The notes under the pieces were generated by a model. The model was not told the DNA's origin and searched no databases. It worked only from the letters and a program-made list of their open reading frames with translations. From NCBI GenBank assembly GCA_000818945.1, contig KN805383.1, positions 299,888-363,887 of the forward strand: a stretch of 64,000 nt of DNA, given 5' to 3'. This document shows, one piece after another, positions 29,503 to 40,328 of the stretch. The stretch is from Schizochytrium sp. CCTCC M209059 (taxonomy: Eukaryota; Sar; Bigyra; Thraustochytrida; Thraustochytriidae). How positions within the stretch are numbered: the stretch's first letter is position 1; every line of letters begins with the position of its first letter. A program made the position numbers and the translations under genes.

Positions 29503-30707
29503 TCCCCTGGCTTCCACTCCCTGCTCCGGTCTGGCCTGCTCTGTTCGCCCTGTCCCTCCCTCCCTCCCTCCCTCCGCGCGCCTGCGCCCTGCGCCGGCCG
29601 CGTCGGCGCTTTGGCCTCGGTCCCGCGCAGGATAAAATCGCCTGCCTGCTCTGGTCCTCTCTGTCTCTTTCGCGCCGGCGCGCCTCGCTGCTCGTGAGTA
29701 GCGAGCGAGCGGGGGAAGAAAGAGCGCGGGGGAGAAAGCCCTAGCGCGCGGTAGGGGCGGCTAAGGCCGGCGCGGCCGCGCAGCGCGGGGAGCGGCTGCG
29801 GGGGCTGTAGGGGCGGTGGGGGGCGGCTGCGGCCACTGCTTGGCAAGGCGACCGGGAAGACAGACGCGCGCTGCGCTGCGCTGCGCTGCGCTGCCCGGCG
29901 GCAGGAACGCAGCGCGAGCGCGAGGAGCGGAGAAGCGAAGCGAAGCGGCGGAGCGGCGAAGCGGCGAAGCGGCGAAGCGGGACGGGACGCGTCCGGGTCG
30001 GTCGACGGGACGGCGCAGGGAGGTCTGGAGAGGAGAAAGTGGAGCGAGCGATCGGGTGGACGGACGCACGAGGAGGCGATTGGGCGGCAGGTCGGAGGCC
30101 GCGAGACACGAGCGCGCGTCGCTGTCGTGTGCGTATGTTTGGTGGATGGATAGTCTGGCGCGCCCCGGGCCACACTGGCGTGGCTGGCCGCGGACGCGCC
30201 AGAAGTAGCGAGGAGGGAAGGTAAGTCTACACTGCGCAGGGGAGCGATGCGTCCGAGGGGTAGCCAAGCTACGGCGTTGGAGGCGGTCGATCGCAGGTCG
30301 GTCGGGTCGGTCGCCCGTTTCGGGTCACCAAATAGCGCAGCTAGCCAGACGAAGCAATTCCATGTTGGCAGCAGCCTGTCCACGTCGCGGGCGGCAGCGG
30401 CCGGCGGACGGCTGCGCCGTGCAAAAATCGCAAAAAATGCTCCAAGGAGGCTTTCCCGCAAGCGACCGCAGGCACAAAGCAGGAGAAAGCACCCCGCAGG
30501 TGCGGTGTTCCAGGGCGACTCAAAACGCACGCGCTCGGAGGTGCGTTGGTTCGCTCGGCGGTTCTCTCTCACCAGACCCAGAGTCATTTACAAGTATATG
30601 TCGATTTTATTTTCATCATATCTGGTAGTGTTGAAAAATAGAGGGGTTGAAGATCTTGCCAACACGCAATCACCATCGTTGTGTAGAGGATTGAGGTAAA
30701 AGTTTTC

Positions 30708-30814
30708 CCACATTGTGGTAATTAGAACACCGTGCGGTGTCTCTGCGGGGCAGCTTCCCCGCACGCCCTGCTGCCAGGGCCACGCACGTATCATCGCTCT
30801 GCGGGCCGTCCCGC
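30708..30814. other. Cluster of five perfect inverted repeats (structured element)
   Basis: Read directly: five short perfect hairpins in 107 bp. They lie at 30708-30718 (5-bp arms CCACA/TGTGG), 30727-30740 (6-bp arms ACACCG/CGGTGT), 30744-30763 (7-bp arms TGCGGGG/CCCCGCA, 6-nt loop), 30765-30780 (6-bp arms GCCCTG/CAGGGC) and 30801-30814 (5-bp arms GCGGG/CCCGC). No open frame of note covers it. It could be a structured RNA, a cis element or a mobile-element end. Confidence 0.6.
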
Positions 30815-31136
30815 CGCCGCGACGCCAGAGGCGGTGGACGGGGCGGCGCGAACGCGTGGCACAGAAGAGCCGGGGGCGGCGGTGCGGGCGGTGTGGCAGC
30901 GCGGCGCAGTGGCGCTGTGGAAACCAACCGGCCACCGGGGGATAGATGGGCGACTGGCCAATGGACGCACGCATGCATGGATAGATATGGTGATGGACGA
31001 CTGGACGACTGGACGACTGGACGCTCGCTTGACACCGTTCCCAGGTTGAGAGAACGAAGCGCTCTGCATGGCCTGAATTTCTCCATTGCGTCTGGCCACT
31101 CCCAGGTGCAGCTGCATCTGCAACAGTCAGCTGCAA

Positions 31137-31137
<1 letters not shown>

Positions 31138-31172
<35 letters not shown>
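31138..31172. repeat. (AGCC)n tetranucleotide microsatellite
   Basis: About nine near-perfect copies of an AGCC/CAGC unit; the same unit occurs at 29471-29499. Confidence 0.9.
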
Positions 31173-32061
31173 ATTTCCAGCCACACGACCCTGCCGCCCT
31201 CCCACCGCCAATACCCGCCGCCACAGCGTGCTCTCCCCTCTCGCGCGCTTGGCATTCATTCATCCGTCCCCTAGGTTTGTGAAGCCGCCCCTTGGGCCAC
31301 CTACGGAGCGAGCTAGCACAAGCTAGGCCTGGCCTCCCTCTGCGCCGAGCGCCGCGCTGTGTGGCGGAGGCGTGCTGGAGCGGCCAGCCTCGCGAAGCAG
31401 CCGCCTCTGCTCTGCTCTGCTCTGCTCCGCTCTGCTCTGCTCCATATTACTGCAGCGCTCTGCTCCGTACTGCAGAGCGGCCGCCTCGGACCCGCACGCG
31501 ACCGCGAGGAGGCGGCGCGGCGGGCGTTTCGCCGCGCCAGGGAGCGAGAGGCCTGCGAACGCCGGCGAGGCGCGCGGGGGCCGCGGGGGGCAGCAGCAAG
31601 CAGGCAAGGGAGACGCGGTTCTGAACGGCGCCGTCGCAGGCGGGGGGGCGATTGGGCGAGGGAGGGGGGAAAGGGAGAAGGGGGGCGAGCGAGCGCGCGA
31701 GGCTTTTGCCACCGGCGGGGCCGCAGGGCAGGCGGGCGGCGGCCGGTGGGCGGCGCGACGGGCGGCGGTGGCGGAAGCGCCATCTAGCCGTTTGATCCTA
31801 ACTGCGCCGCGCTCGCGCCTGACACAGCGTGGCAGGCGGGGCCGGCGTCTCTGCGGCTTGAGGCGGCGAGCTGCGGGGCATGCCCTCCACCGCACCTTCT
31901 CCACAGTTCAGCCCTGCCTCGCTGGCTGTGGCATGGGGAAGGAGCGATCGGCGCGGCAGGCGCTAGCTTGGCTCGGAACCGCGACTACGTCTCACGACGC
32001 CTCGCCGCGCCTCTGCCCGCCTCGCCCCCTCCCACAAAGGCTCCCCCGTCTGTGCTGCCCT

Positions 32062-32102
32062 GCCTCGCCTCGCCTCGCCTCGCCTCGCCTCGCCTCGCCT
32101 CT
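32062..32102. repeat. (GCCTC)n pentanucleotide microsatellite
   Basis: About eight perfect copies, one base different from the GCTCT unit of the long array at 4148-4711. Confidence 0.9.
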
Positions 32103-33354
32103 CGTCTCGCGTCGCGTCGCCGGCTCACCGGCCACCTGCGGACGGAGCGAGGCCGGTTTCGCCGCGCGGCTAGCGGCCCCCGCAGCTACCGCAGAACATC
32201 GCGAATCGGTGCATCCTACTAAGTGGAGGTAGCGCGAAGCAGCCAGGTTTGCGGGCGGTTGGGCGTCGGAGCCTATGCCTCGCGCATACACTACACGGGC
32301 AAGTAGCGCGAGCGGGGGTGAGTGAGTGGTGCCAGTACTCTGGGATTGCGGCCTGCGTTGCATGCCCCGCCGTTGATGCGCAGGATTTTGGTCCGCTACA
32401 CGCAGCTGCGTGGAGGCGCGGTGCAAGAAAGCGTCAGTGGACCTCACCTCAAATCCCCGCATTCCTCACGACAAGACCTGAAGCTATATCGTACCGCGCC
32501 ACAGTCTCAAGACGTCGGGATCCCCTCACCACGCGGACCCCGCAGAGATGTTATCCCTCCCTCAATACGCCGTAGGTGTGGGATCCTGCCCGCCTCCTAG
32601 GACCCCCTCGTCTTTTCCCACTGCAGTGCCGCTCTGATCAAAGTAGACGGACAACAACGGAGGCGGTCGCTAAATGAGGAATTGGTGGTGTGGTCCACAG
32701 TGCGGGGAAATACGCAAGCTATGGGATAAAATTGGGGTAGACTCACCCACGCAGCGGCACCATCAGCTAGCTTTCATTTTCCCCCGCAGAGCCCCATAGA
32801 CTCGAGAGGACAGCGGGTGAGCCAGGGCAGAAAACTGAGAGAGGCGAGAGGGAAAGAGGGAGGAGAAAAGGAGAAGGAGGAAGGCACGGCAGGCAGGCAA
32901 CCAGCAAGTAGCAAGCAAGCGGGGAGGCAGACACCAAACCAAACTAGCGCGAAGCCCCAAGTCCGTGCCGCGCCCGCGCGTCCGCCCGCCCTTGACCCCG
33001 TGCTCGCGCTCGCGCCCGCGCCAGCCCGTCCTCCCGTCCGCCCGCCCGCGCGCCCGCCCGCTCACGCCGCGCGCCCGCGAGCTCTGGCGATAGCTTCTTT
33101 CCTTTTGCTCTAGTGGAGCAGCCAGCCCCTTGCTTGCCTCCTTGGCGAGTTGGTTAGTGGGTTAGCGAGCGCCCGGCTTGGCGGCCTCGACGGGCCTCGC
33201 TTGGCCTCGCGCGCCGGGGCCTCCGCTCTGCCTGCCAGACGGGCAGGCAGCGGGCTGGAGCCACCACCCTCCCACGCCTGCTTGGCTTCTGCTCGCCCGG
33301 TGAAACAAGACCAGCTCAACCTACAGCGACCAAGAGAAAGGAAATAAAAACAGA

Positions 33355-35445
33355 ATGCAAAACCTTAGCGGCGCCAACTCAGGCAAGGACCACCAGCAGC
33401 AGCAGCAGCAGCAGTCCCAAGATTCTCAAAATACGAAGAACGGAATGCCGAGCCCAGGCGGATCAAGAGAAATGCAAGAAAAGAGCCAATACGATTTGCG
33501 CCTTCAGCATCTCCAACAGCTCCAAGCCTTGCAACAGCAACAGCAGCTTCAGCAGGAACAGCAACGTGAAGAGCAACAGAAACAGCTCCAACGACTGCAG
33601 GACGAGCAACAACGTCAGCGCGAGCAGCAACAGCTCAATTTTCAACAAAACGCCATCTCCGGTCCTGCGAATCAGCAACCCATGGAACGAGTCTCGTCCG
33701 GCCCGCAGCAGCAGCAGCAGCAGCAACAGCAGCAACAGCAGCAAATGAGCTTTGGGGGATTTTACCCCGCATACAACGTCTACAGTATGATGGGACAGTC
33801 AAACACGCAAGGGCAACAAATGATGAGCAACACCCCGCAGCCCATCTTTTACTACGGCGCATACCCCATGAACCTCCAACAGCAGCATCCGCAACAGAAC
33901 AATCAGCAGCAACACCAACTCCAGCAGCAGCAGCAGCAGCAGCAGCAGGAGCAGCAGTCCCCGATGAAAACGGGTTCTAATGGAATGAGCGCGTTCGCCT
34001 CGCAGACTGGGCTGCAGCTGCAACAACTTATGAACAACGTCGCGTCGTCCTCAGCCTCCAGTTCAAGTTCAAGCTCGTCATCCAATGTAAACTCCCAGCA
34101 ACAACAATCGTCTCAGTCTCAGGATCTCAAGCACCACCTGCAAAAAGTCTTTACAGGCCCGTCGGTTTCCACCGCAACAACAGTCCTTCGGTCTCGCGCA
34201 GAGTCTAGAGACGAGAGTAAAAGCAGTGGTAGCAACGGTGGCAGTGCTGATAGCTCCGGAGACGGGTCGCAGGATTCCGTGGCGGGCATGCCTCAACACA
34301 TGCTCGATAATACCCAGCAGCAGCAGCAGCAGCAGCAGCAGTTTCCCATCAATTTTGTGATGCAAGGAGGCCATTCCTTCCCGGGCTTTGACACGAGCGG
34401 TCAGCAGATGCAACAAGCCCAGATGCAAGGCGGGCCTCAGCAGCAAGCTGCTGCCATGAGCAACGCTGGTTTCATCTTCTCACCAGCACAACTGCAGGGT
34501 TTTACGCCAAGCTATCCCATGTTCTACAGCCAAGCCCCAAACATGCAGCAGGGTGGAATGTACATGAACAACATGGGCGGCATGGCGTCCGGAATGTCGA
34601 CTAGTATTCGCTCTTTCGATGACGATTTGTCGGCCCGCCGTCAAAAGACCAACAGCTCAAAGTACCGCGGCGTCTCGTGGCACAAGAGAGGGAAAAAGTG
34701 GATTGCCCGCATCTGGATCAACGGCCGGAGTGAACATCTTGGCGTCTACGCGTCCGAAATTCAGGCCGCTCTTGCGGTGGACGACAGGCTCGTGGAACTC
34801 GGGGAGAGTGGCCACGCACTGAACTTTCCAGATACAGAAATTCGCAAACAGCTCCAAGAGTCGTACCGCAAAAGCAGAAAGGGCGCCGCACACAATAGCT
34901 CTCGTAGCACCGAGCCCACAGTTGCAGGCTCCGATTCCAACTCGAGCGACAAAAACTCAAGTACAGGGTCCACAGACAAGGACACTCTCTCGCAAGACCC
35001 GGGCGAGGACGGCCAGCGATCGTCTCGCCAAGCACGATCCACGGGTTCTGGATCCTCCAGCTCTGCTCGTGCCTTGACAATGTCCGCATTAGTCACGGGT
35101 GGCTCCAGCTCCTCTTCAAACTCCGGATCCTCTGACTCTTCATCATCCGGTTCCAAAAAGAAAAAGACAATCTCCGTGTCACACGGTACCAAGAAACGCG
35201 CTGTGGAATCGTCCAATGATGATCTTTCTCCGGACGATCCTAGCGGCTCCGCGGGCTCGAGCGGTGGATCAAGCGGTGGATCAAGTGGCGGCACGAGCGA
35301 CTCTCCCGGAAAGCGGAAGGGTTCCGACGATGTCGACGACGATGATGTTTACGCTGACGATGTTGGCGCTGACAAGAGCAGCGTAAGCGTCTCAAGCTTC
35401 AAACATGCGTCTATCAAACTTGGGAAGCGCAAGCACTCCTCTTGA
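33355..35445 (+). CDS. AP2/ERF-domain DNA-binding protein with poly-Gln N-terminus
   Basis: 696 aa from the ATG at 33355. One AP2 domain lies at about residues 434-494: KYRGVSWHKRGKKWIARIWI, then SEHLGVYASEIQAALAVDDR and a C-terminal ALNFPD. This is the plant-type YRG and RAYD-like layout that binds GC-rich DNA. The first 430 residues are Gln/Met/Ser-rich with many CAG/CAA runs, a likely activation region. The C-terminal 200 residues are Ser-rich and acidic, with a Lys cluster (GSKKKKTISVSHGTKKR, about 598-614) that may be a nuclear signal. Single-AP2 proteins occur in many algae and stramenopiles as well as plants and apicomplexans. Targets unknown. Confidence 0.9.
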   Translation: MQNLSGANSGKDHQQQQQQQSQDSQNTKNGMPSPGGSREMQEKSQYDLRLQHLQQLQALQQQQQLQQEQQREEQQKQLQRLQDEQQRQREQQQLNFQQNAISGPANQQPMERVSSGPQQQQQQQQQQQQQMSFGGFYPAYNVYSMMGQSNTQGQQMMSNTPQPIFYYGAYPMNLQQQHPQQNNQQQHQLQQQQQQQQQEQQSPMKTGSNGMSAFASQTGLQLQQLMNNVASSSASSSSSSSSSNVNSQQQQSSQSQDLKHHLQKVFTGPSVSTATTVLRSRAESRDESKSSGSNGGSADSSGDGSQDSVAGMPQHMLDNTQQQQQQQQQFPINFVMQGGHSFPGFDTSGQQMQQAQMQGGPQQQAAAMSNAGFIFSPAQLQGFTPSYPMFYSQAPNMQQGGMYMNNMGGMASGMSTSIRSFDDDLSARRQKTNSSKYRGVSWHKRGKKWIARIWINGRSEHLGVYASEIQAALAVDDRLVELGESGHALNFPDTEIRKQLQESYRKSRKGAAHNSSRSTEPTVAGSDSNSSDKNSSTGSTDKDTLSQDPGEDGQRSSRQARSTGSGSSSSARALTMSALVTGGSSSSSNSGSSDSSSSGSKKKKTISVSHGTKKRAVESSNDDLSPDDPSGSAGSSGGSSGGSSGGTSDSPGKRKGSDDVDDDDVYADDVGADKSSVSVSSFKHASIKLGKRKHSS

Positions 35446-36182
35446 GTGCGTGCTTTTTCTTTACAAACAAATTCAAACGACACATTAACAATCACATCGC
35501 ATCGCATCGCATCGCAGTCTCTGGTTTGGACTTCGATCTGGTTTCTTCCATCCAATGACCCTGACGAGCTAGTTTTCAAACACTGTGGCTTTGCTCTCCG
35601 CAAGCCAGTCCCTTGTTGTTGAATCTTTTTGTAGCACTAAAACACCCCCAAGCCTGAATGATTGAGTAATTTTGCATTAGCTCGGTTTTCCTTTCGTCTG
35701 CTTCCACGAACCCATGCTTTCATTGACCCATACCACAGACTCACTGTCAGTCTGCTGCTACAGCCAGCTACAGCTGACGCACTCTTCATCGCGACAAGGA
35801 TTTTTGAGTGAGCGAGTACAAACGATCAAGGAATCCATTTAGCCCTCCAAACCCAACGTTGCAGTCACGTCGTGCGTATGTCAATTGTCATCCCCATCTA
35901 TGCGTACGCTTGCCTTGGTTGCTTTTCATGGAAAACGTAGTCAGAAGGTGAGCGATTTTCCGCCCGGAACTTGAACGCGAGCAGCATCAGCGGCAAAACC
36001 TAACAAGTAGGCAGGCAACTTATGAAAAAAAAAATGAAAAAAAAAAGGGCAAAGAAAAAAGAAAGAGGGTGTGCTCTTTGCAAAGCCCAAAAGCCGCGAG
36101 ACGAGGTTTTTGCGTGGCGCGAGTCTCGGCGACAGCTGCCGCGACAGCAGCCTTCGTCGCACCCGGGCTGGCGGCTCACATA

Positions 36183-36214
<32 letters not shown>

Positions 36215-36365
36215 CAGACGCACGCACGCACAGACGCATACACGCAAGCATCCCGCGGGAGGGACCGAGCGAGATCTGCCTGGCGTGCCACCAGGCTAGC
36301 GAGCGTACTAGCTTGCGGACCGGCCTGGCGTGCTTTCGACGTTTGCGAGCGAGCGCGCGCAGACC
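35446..36365. other. Spacer between the AP2 and F-box genes
   Basis: 920 bp. It has a CATCG run (35495-35516) near the AP2 stop codon, an A-rich stretch at about 36021-36063 and an ACGC run (36180-36217). No gene seen. Confidence 0.55.
36180..36217. repeat. (ACGC)n tetranucleotide microsatellite
   Basis: Near-perfect ACGC copies that continue as an imperfect ACGCACAG-type stretch to about 36245, upstream of the F-box gene. Confidence 0.9.
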
Positions 36366-39300
36366 ATGCAGGCCGCGCGCACGCTCATCTTGCGCGACGT
36401 AAAGGAGCTCAAAGTACCCGAGGACGTGCAGCTGGACGAAGTCGCGGACACCGCAGGCCTTTGCTGGCGCGTCCGTATCACCCTACGCGACGATGATAAC
36501 ACCACCGTCAAGTCCGACCTACTCCTCCGTTTCAGCCGAAGACACCCGCACGAACCACCGCGCATCTTTGTACCCTGGCGAAACTCGACGCCGCGACCCA
36601 AGTTTGAGCTTGAATGGGCTAAATCTGCTCAATTTCATGAACTCCAAGAGGTCTTTGTCCGTGCCTTTGCCCAAGACAGCTGGGTACCCATCACATCTGT
36701 TGGTAACGTCATTGACGAACTCTTGCGCACGGTGCGCGAAGTCCCAGTCACCTCACAATCTGGCGAAAAACAGCTCCCGTCGCCAAGTCTTCATCCAGAG
36801 GCTCCCCCCACAGAACGCCTCGCAGCGTTGACGCCGGCTATGGGCGCCCACGCAAACTTTAATAATGATGCTGCGCATACCGATCAAGTGCACATACGAG
36901 CGCACAAGCCCCCCGTTAGGGCAAACGGGCACGGGACACCGACCGAATCTTCGATGATGCTGCGTTCCCACGGCCGCCGCAACCGTCGAGACAGGCGCAG
37001 CGACGGAATGGGGCCCTCGCTACTCACGGAAGAGATTCTCTCCTATGTGCTTGTTTATTTACCTGTGCGCGATATTGGGCGGCTCGCGACAACCTCACAG
37101 GCCTTTGCTGACATTTGCGACTCTGAAGTGCTCTGGGCGCGCTTGTACTTTTTGCAACCCCCCATCTCCGACACGCTTTCTGCGTGGGGCGGCGGCCTGG
37201 GACCCTCTCGGGTCTGGGTGGGCCCGGGAAAATGGGAATGGGACGGCGCTCGTGCCGCCTACAAGCGAGCTGTCGAGCTTGCGCGTGCTTTACCAGCTGC
37301 CTCGCTTCTCACGGCTTCGTATGACTCTCTCGAGGAGGACACTGCGCAAGTTCTTAATGCCATCGTCAAGCTTCGGATACTCTGCAGTCCTCCATCCGAT
37401 GTACCAAGCCTTCTTGACTTTGATATGCGAAACGCAGGAACGGTCATGAGCGGCGTCACAGACGCTGTGTTGACCCGGCGTATCCGCGAGGGCGCCGAGT
37501 TTCTTCGCGTCACTTCGCAAAGTCTCAGGACTGACCCAAATCCTCACAACGCTACTCGTCTTGAAAATCTCGTTCAAATGGCGAATCGTCTCGAGACCCG
37601 CCGCATTTCTGCGGTAAGCCAAGTGGCAGCTCGACTTGCAAACGAAGTGAGTCTTGTCAAGTCACTCACAATCCCGGAGATGAATGAACTGAATGCGCAG
37701 CTTGCCCTGAGCCAGCTCCAACAAGATGAAGTAAATCGTCAAAGAGACATCGATTCCGAGCAGAACGCCGACAAAGCTGTGGTTGCGGTAGCAAAGGCTC
37801 GTATTGCCTATCGTCGCACGCGAGACATCTCTGAGGAACAGCGGAATCTCCAACGCGCCATGCGCATGAATGGAATGAGGTCCCACAACCGCAGACGTAT
37901 GTTCAACTTGCAGGCCTCTCACGGAAATCGTGCGCAGATACCCGAGGCCCCTCCCTTAGCCTCGCGATTTCATCCTCAAACAGCCGCTTTCCCGCCTCGT
38001 GCTGATCGCGAGAACAATAACGACTTTGCCGAGCTGAGAACAAACGATGTCGGCGAGGAAAATAACATTGCTGCCGCACTCTTTCCCGGGTTTGCGGCCC
38101 GAACGCACCTTGGTGGAGCGGCGGCGACCGCTCGAGAGACCGCGGGCCCGGGAGCCCAGCCAGCAGAGCGCAGGACGCCTCCATTCGCACAACGGTGGTT
38201 CGATACGGAAACTGCCGAACAAGAACCACCCGTTGAAAACGCTGGCACCGTGCCTGGCCCAAACACGAGACGAAATGCAGATCGACCTCCAACTACGGGC
38301 GCCATTGCGGAAGGGGTCGCAAGCCGTTATGCTTTTGTCGCGACTCCTCAAGAAGCACCTGCTCCATTCGAACAGAACGTGGACACAGGCGCCTCGATTG
38401 ACGGACAACAAGAGACACCAAATGTAGGACCCCAAGGCACAGGCGCGAGATCTGCGCGCCGCCGTCGTATGATCTCGTCCTCTCCATCCCCTTCGTTGAG
38501 AAGGCCCAATTTGGAGCGACTCTTGGTCGGACAGGATGACGCAACATCACCTGCGCGAGTTGCCCCGGGCGCTGCAGCACGTACCCAAGCACTCCTACAT
38601 AGGTCCGCCGCTGACAATGACAATGACAATCGCCATAGGGTGGCGCAAGGAGGCCCGGATCGAAGACCTGCACCGATGTCCCTGGAACAAAATGGCCCGC
38701 CGCGGCGACAACTAAACGTGCGCACGAATCTTCCTGATCACTTCAATTTTCCAACGCTCGACCTTATTGGAGCACGGGACGCCGCCCTTGGTCAAGGTGC
38801 CGAGGCTCAAGGCGATCCACCGCTGCAGTGGATGTTGGAACCTCTGCTAGCTGGCGATGCTCGTGGTCCTCACCTGCACGAGCATGCAGACCCGAGGAAT
38901 GAGGAAACGGAGCAAGACCATCCACCATCCTTGCTGACTGTTCGCGATCTTCTCACGCGCAACATGAGCCGCGTCTATCGCGTGGGAGACACGCACGTTG
39001 CTTTCGTACTCTCTATGGCTCTCAAGAAGCTAACGCTCCAGGCGCGACTCCTCAAGCGATACTTGTCAGGTTCAACCACTCCGGTCGAAGAGCTCGTACT
39101 GGGAAGTCTGGCGCGCATGAAAATTGGTGCAAGCTTCATATCGAATCTCTCACACGGGTCACGTGTTGACATCAAGGATTCGAGGGGCGATTGGTACGCA
39201 GGCAGACTTGCACGCAGGTCTCGCGATCACCCAACCGGCGAATTCCCTGCATCTGCTTCCTCGCAATGGGTCGTGTGTTTCGATGGCTATTCCGCAAAAT

Positions 39301-40328
39301 GGGATGAGGTTGTCCCCAACCACATGAGCGCGCTTGAACGGCTCGCGCCACTTCGCACGCATACCGTTACGGACCAGGCGCCTGCGGGGCTCACAACAAC
39401 AAGCCGTCCCGAAGTTTTGACACGCTCGGTGCTTCTTCGCAAGACCAAGAGACAGCGACGTGCCATCGTGGAGGGCCTACAAAACGCTGCATTTGTGCTC
39501 TCCCCGACCGCACGCGGCTTTGGAGCTCAGGCTGGAGGCATCGCAACTACCTCACGGAATAGTTCGCAGCTAAGTGCAGCCGTTCAAAGGTCACGAAGAA
39601 GACCGGACATCGCATATGCCGACAACCAGGCGTTTACCATCAAGCTTTGCGCGCTGGGCCGCCCACTTATACACTTTTGTACAGACCGCAGTCAGCCCCT
39701 TAGCGAGATCGTGGACGAGTATCTTCGTGTCACAGCATCATTCAATGCAACTTCGGCACGATCAAGCGTCGCGAGAGGGGCCCTTGTCGTGCGCTTGAAC
39801 AATCGGGAGTCCTTTGACACGAATCTGGCTCTTCGCTACTTTCAGGCGGGAATTTTTGGGGATCCCGAGGATCTCGACACGCCTGGCTTCTCCGAAGACG
39901 CGCGTTCGCGCGGCCAAGCCCAACTTCAGAGATACATGGACGTCGAGCATAACTTGCTCTCGCACGTTGAGCAAGTTTTTGCCCTCTACGAGCATGTTCT
40001 TCTTTCGAACAGTGCTCACCATATTGAAGCACCAATGGCCATGGCGGACGACCACCTTGGCCTCCTCCACGAAGCTGATGATCGCGTTCTCCATTCTCTT
40101 GCGCAGGCTGCGCGATCCTCATCCGCAGCTAACGCATCTAACAGAACCTTTGCAGCAGGAACCACGGCAGAAGGAGAAGATGCGAGTCCCTCGCTCTCCT
40201 TTGCAAATGCGGCGAGAGAGATTGAGACGCTTTTTGGTGACGATGTTCTGATTCTCGACACGACCAAATCTGCTTTCGACTTAGGGCTCGACGCTGATAC
40301 TCTTCTCGACGTTGTGCCTTTTTTCTGA
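36366..40328 (+). CDS. Large F-box protein with N-terminal UBC/RWD-like and C-terminal Tudor-like segments
   Basis: 1320 aa from the ATG at 36366; the frame reaches back to 36330 only with GTG. Residues about 20-130 have a conjugating-enzyme-like pattern (LLRFSRRHPHEPPRIFVPW, then a Trp-containing helix region), suggesting a UBC-fold or RWD-like domain. An F-box follows at about 219-262 (LTEEILSYVLVYLPVRDIGR, then SEVLWARLYF). A long region with low-complexity parts leads to a segment at about 930-1000 (VDIKDSRGDWYAGRL, then VVCFDGYSAKWDEVV) that reads like a Tudor/MBT-like barrel. The last 200 residues are unassigned. The F-box implies docking to SKP1 in an SCF ubiquitin ligase; the substrate is unknown. 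F-box call fairly firm, the other two tentative. Confidence 0.75.
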   Translation: MQAARTLILRDVKELKVPEDVQLDEVADTAGLCWRVRITLRDDDNTTVKSDLLLRFSRRHPHEPPRIFVPWRNSTPRPKFELEWAKSAQFHELQEVFVRAFAQDSWVPITSVGNVIDELLRTVREVPVTSQSGEKQLPSPSLHPEAPPTERLAALTPAMGAHANFNNDAAHTDQVHIRAHKPPVRANGHGTPTESSMMLRSHGRRNRRDRRSDGMGPSLLTEEILSYVLVYLPVRDIGRLATTSQAFADICDSEVLWARLYFLQPPISDTLSAWGGGLGPSRVWVGPGKWEWDGARAAYKRAVELARALPAASLLTASYDSLEEDTAQVLNAIVKLRILCSPPSDVPSLLDFDMRNAGTVMSGVTDAVLTRRIREGAEFLRVTSQSLRTDPNPHNATRLENLVQMANRLETRRISAVSQVAARLANEVSLVKSLTIPEMNELNAQLALSQLQQDEVNRQRDIDSEQNADKAVVAVAKARIAYRRTRDISEEQRNLQRAMRMNGMRSHNRRRMFNLQASHGNRAQIPEAPPLASRFHPQTAAFPPRADRENNNDFAELRTNDVGEENNIAAALFPGFAARTHLGGAAATARETAGPGAQPAERRTPPFAQRWFDTETAEQEPPVENAGTVPGPNTRRNADRPPTTGAIAEGVASRYAFVATPQEAPAPFEQNVDTGASIDGQQETPNVGPQGTGARSARRRRMISSSPSPSLRRPNLERLLVGQDDATSPARVAPGAAARTQALLHRSAADNDNDNRHRVAQGGPDRRPAPMSLEQNGPPRRQLNVRTNLPDHFNFPTLDLIGARDAALGQGAEAQGDPPLQWMLEPLLAGDARGPHLHEHADPRNEETEQDHPPSLLTVRDLLTRNMSRVYRVGDTHVAFVLSMALKKLTLQARLLKRYLSGSTTPVEELVLGSLARMKIGASFISNLSHGSRVDIKDSRGDWYAGRLARRSRDHPTGEFPASASSQWVVCFDGYSAKWDEVVPNHMSALERLAPLRTHTVTDQAPAGLTTTSRPEVLTRSVLLRKTKRQRRAIVEGLQNAAFVLSPTARGFGAQAGGIATTSRNSSQLSAAVQRSRRRPDIAYADNQAFTIKLCALGRPLIHFCTDRSQPLSEIVDEYLRVTASFNATSARSSVARGALVVRLNNRESFDTNLALRYFQAGIFGDPEDLDTPGFSEDARSRGQAQLQRYMDVEHNLLSHVEQVFALYEHVLLSNSAHHIEAPMAMADDHLGLLHEADDRVLHSLAQAARSSSAANASNRTFAAGTTAEGEDASPSLSFANAAREIETLFGDDVLILDTTKSAFDLGLDADTLLDVVPFF

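Larger units (their letters stand above)
29208..33354. other. Gene-poor, microsatellite-rich desert upstream of the AP2 gene
   Basis: About 4.1 kb without a supportable gene. Long frames here are Arg/Ala/Pro-rich in several phases at once and carry no domain. It holds CTG (29238-29266), CAGC (29471-29499), CTGCG (29871-29894), GAAGC/GGCGAAGC (about 29935-29978), AGCC (31138-31172), GCTCT (about 31405-31443) and GCCTC (about 32062-32102) runs. A more AT-rich island at about 30580-30720 is followed by a cluster of inverted repeats (30708-30814). Confidence 0.6.

Noticed and set aside
29499..30587. 362-aa minus-strand frame in the second desert
   Set aside because: Arg/Pro/Ala/Ser-rich with no domain, running through microsatellites. 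Overlapping frames on both strands look the same.
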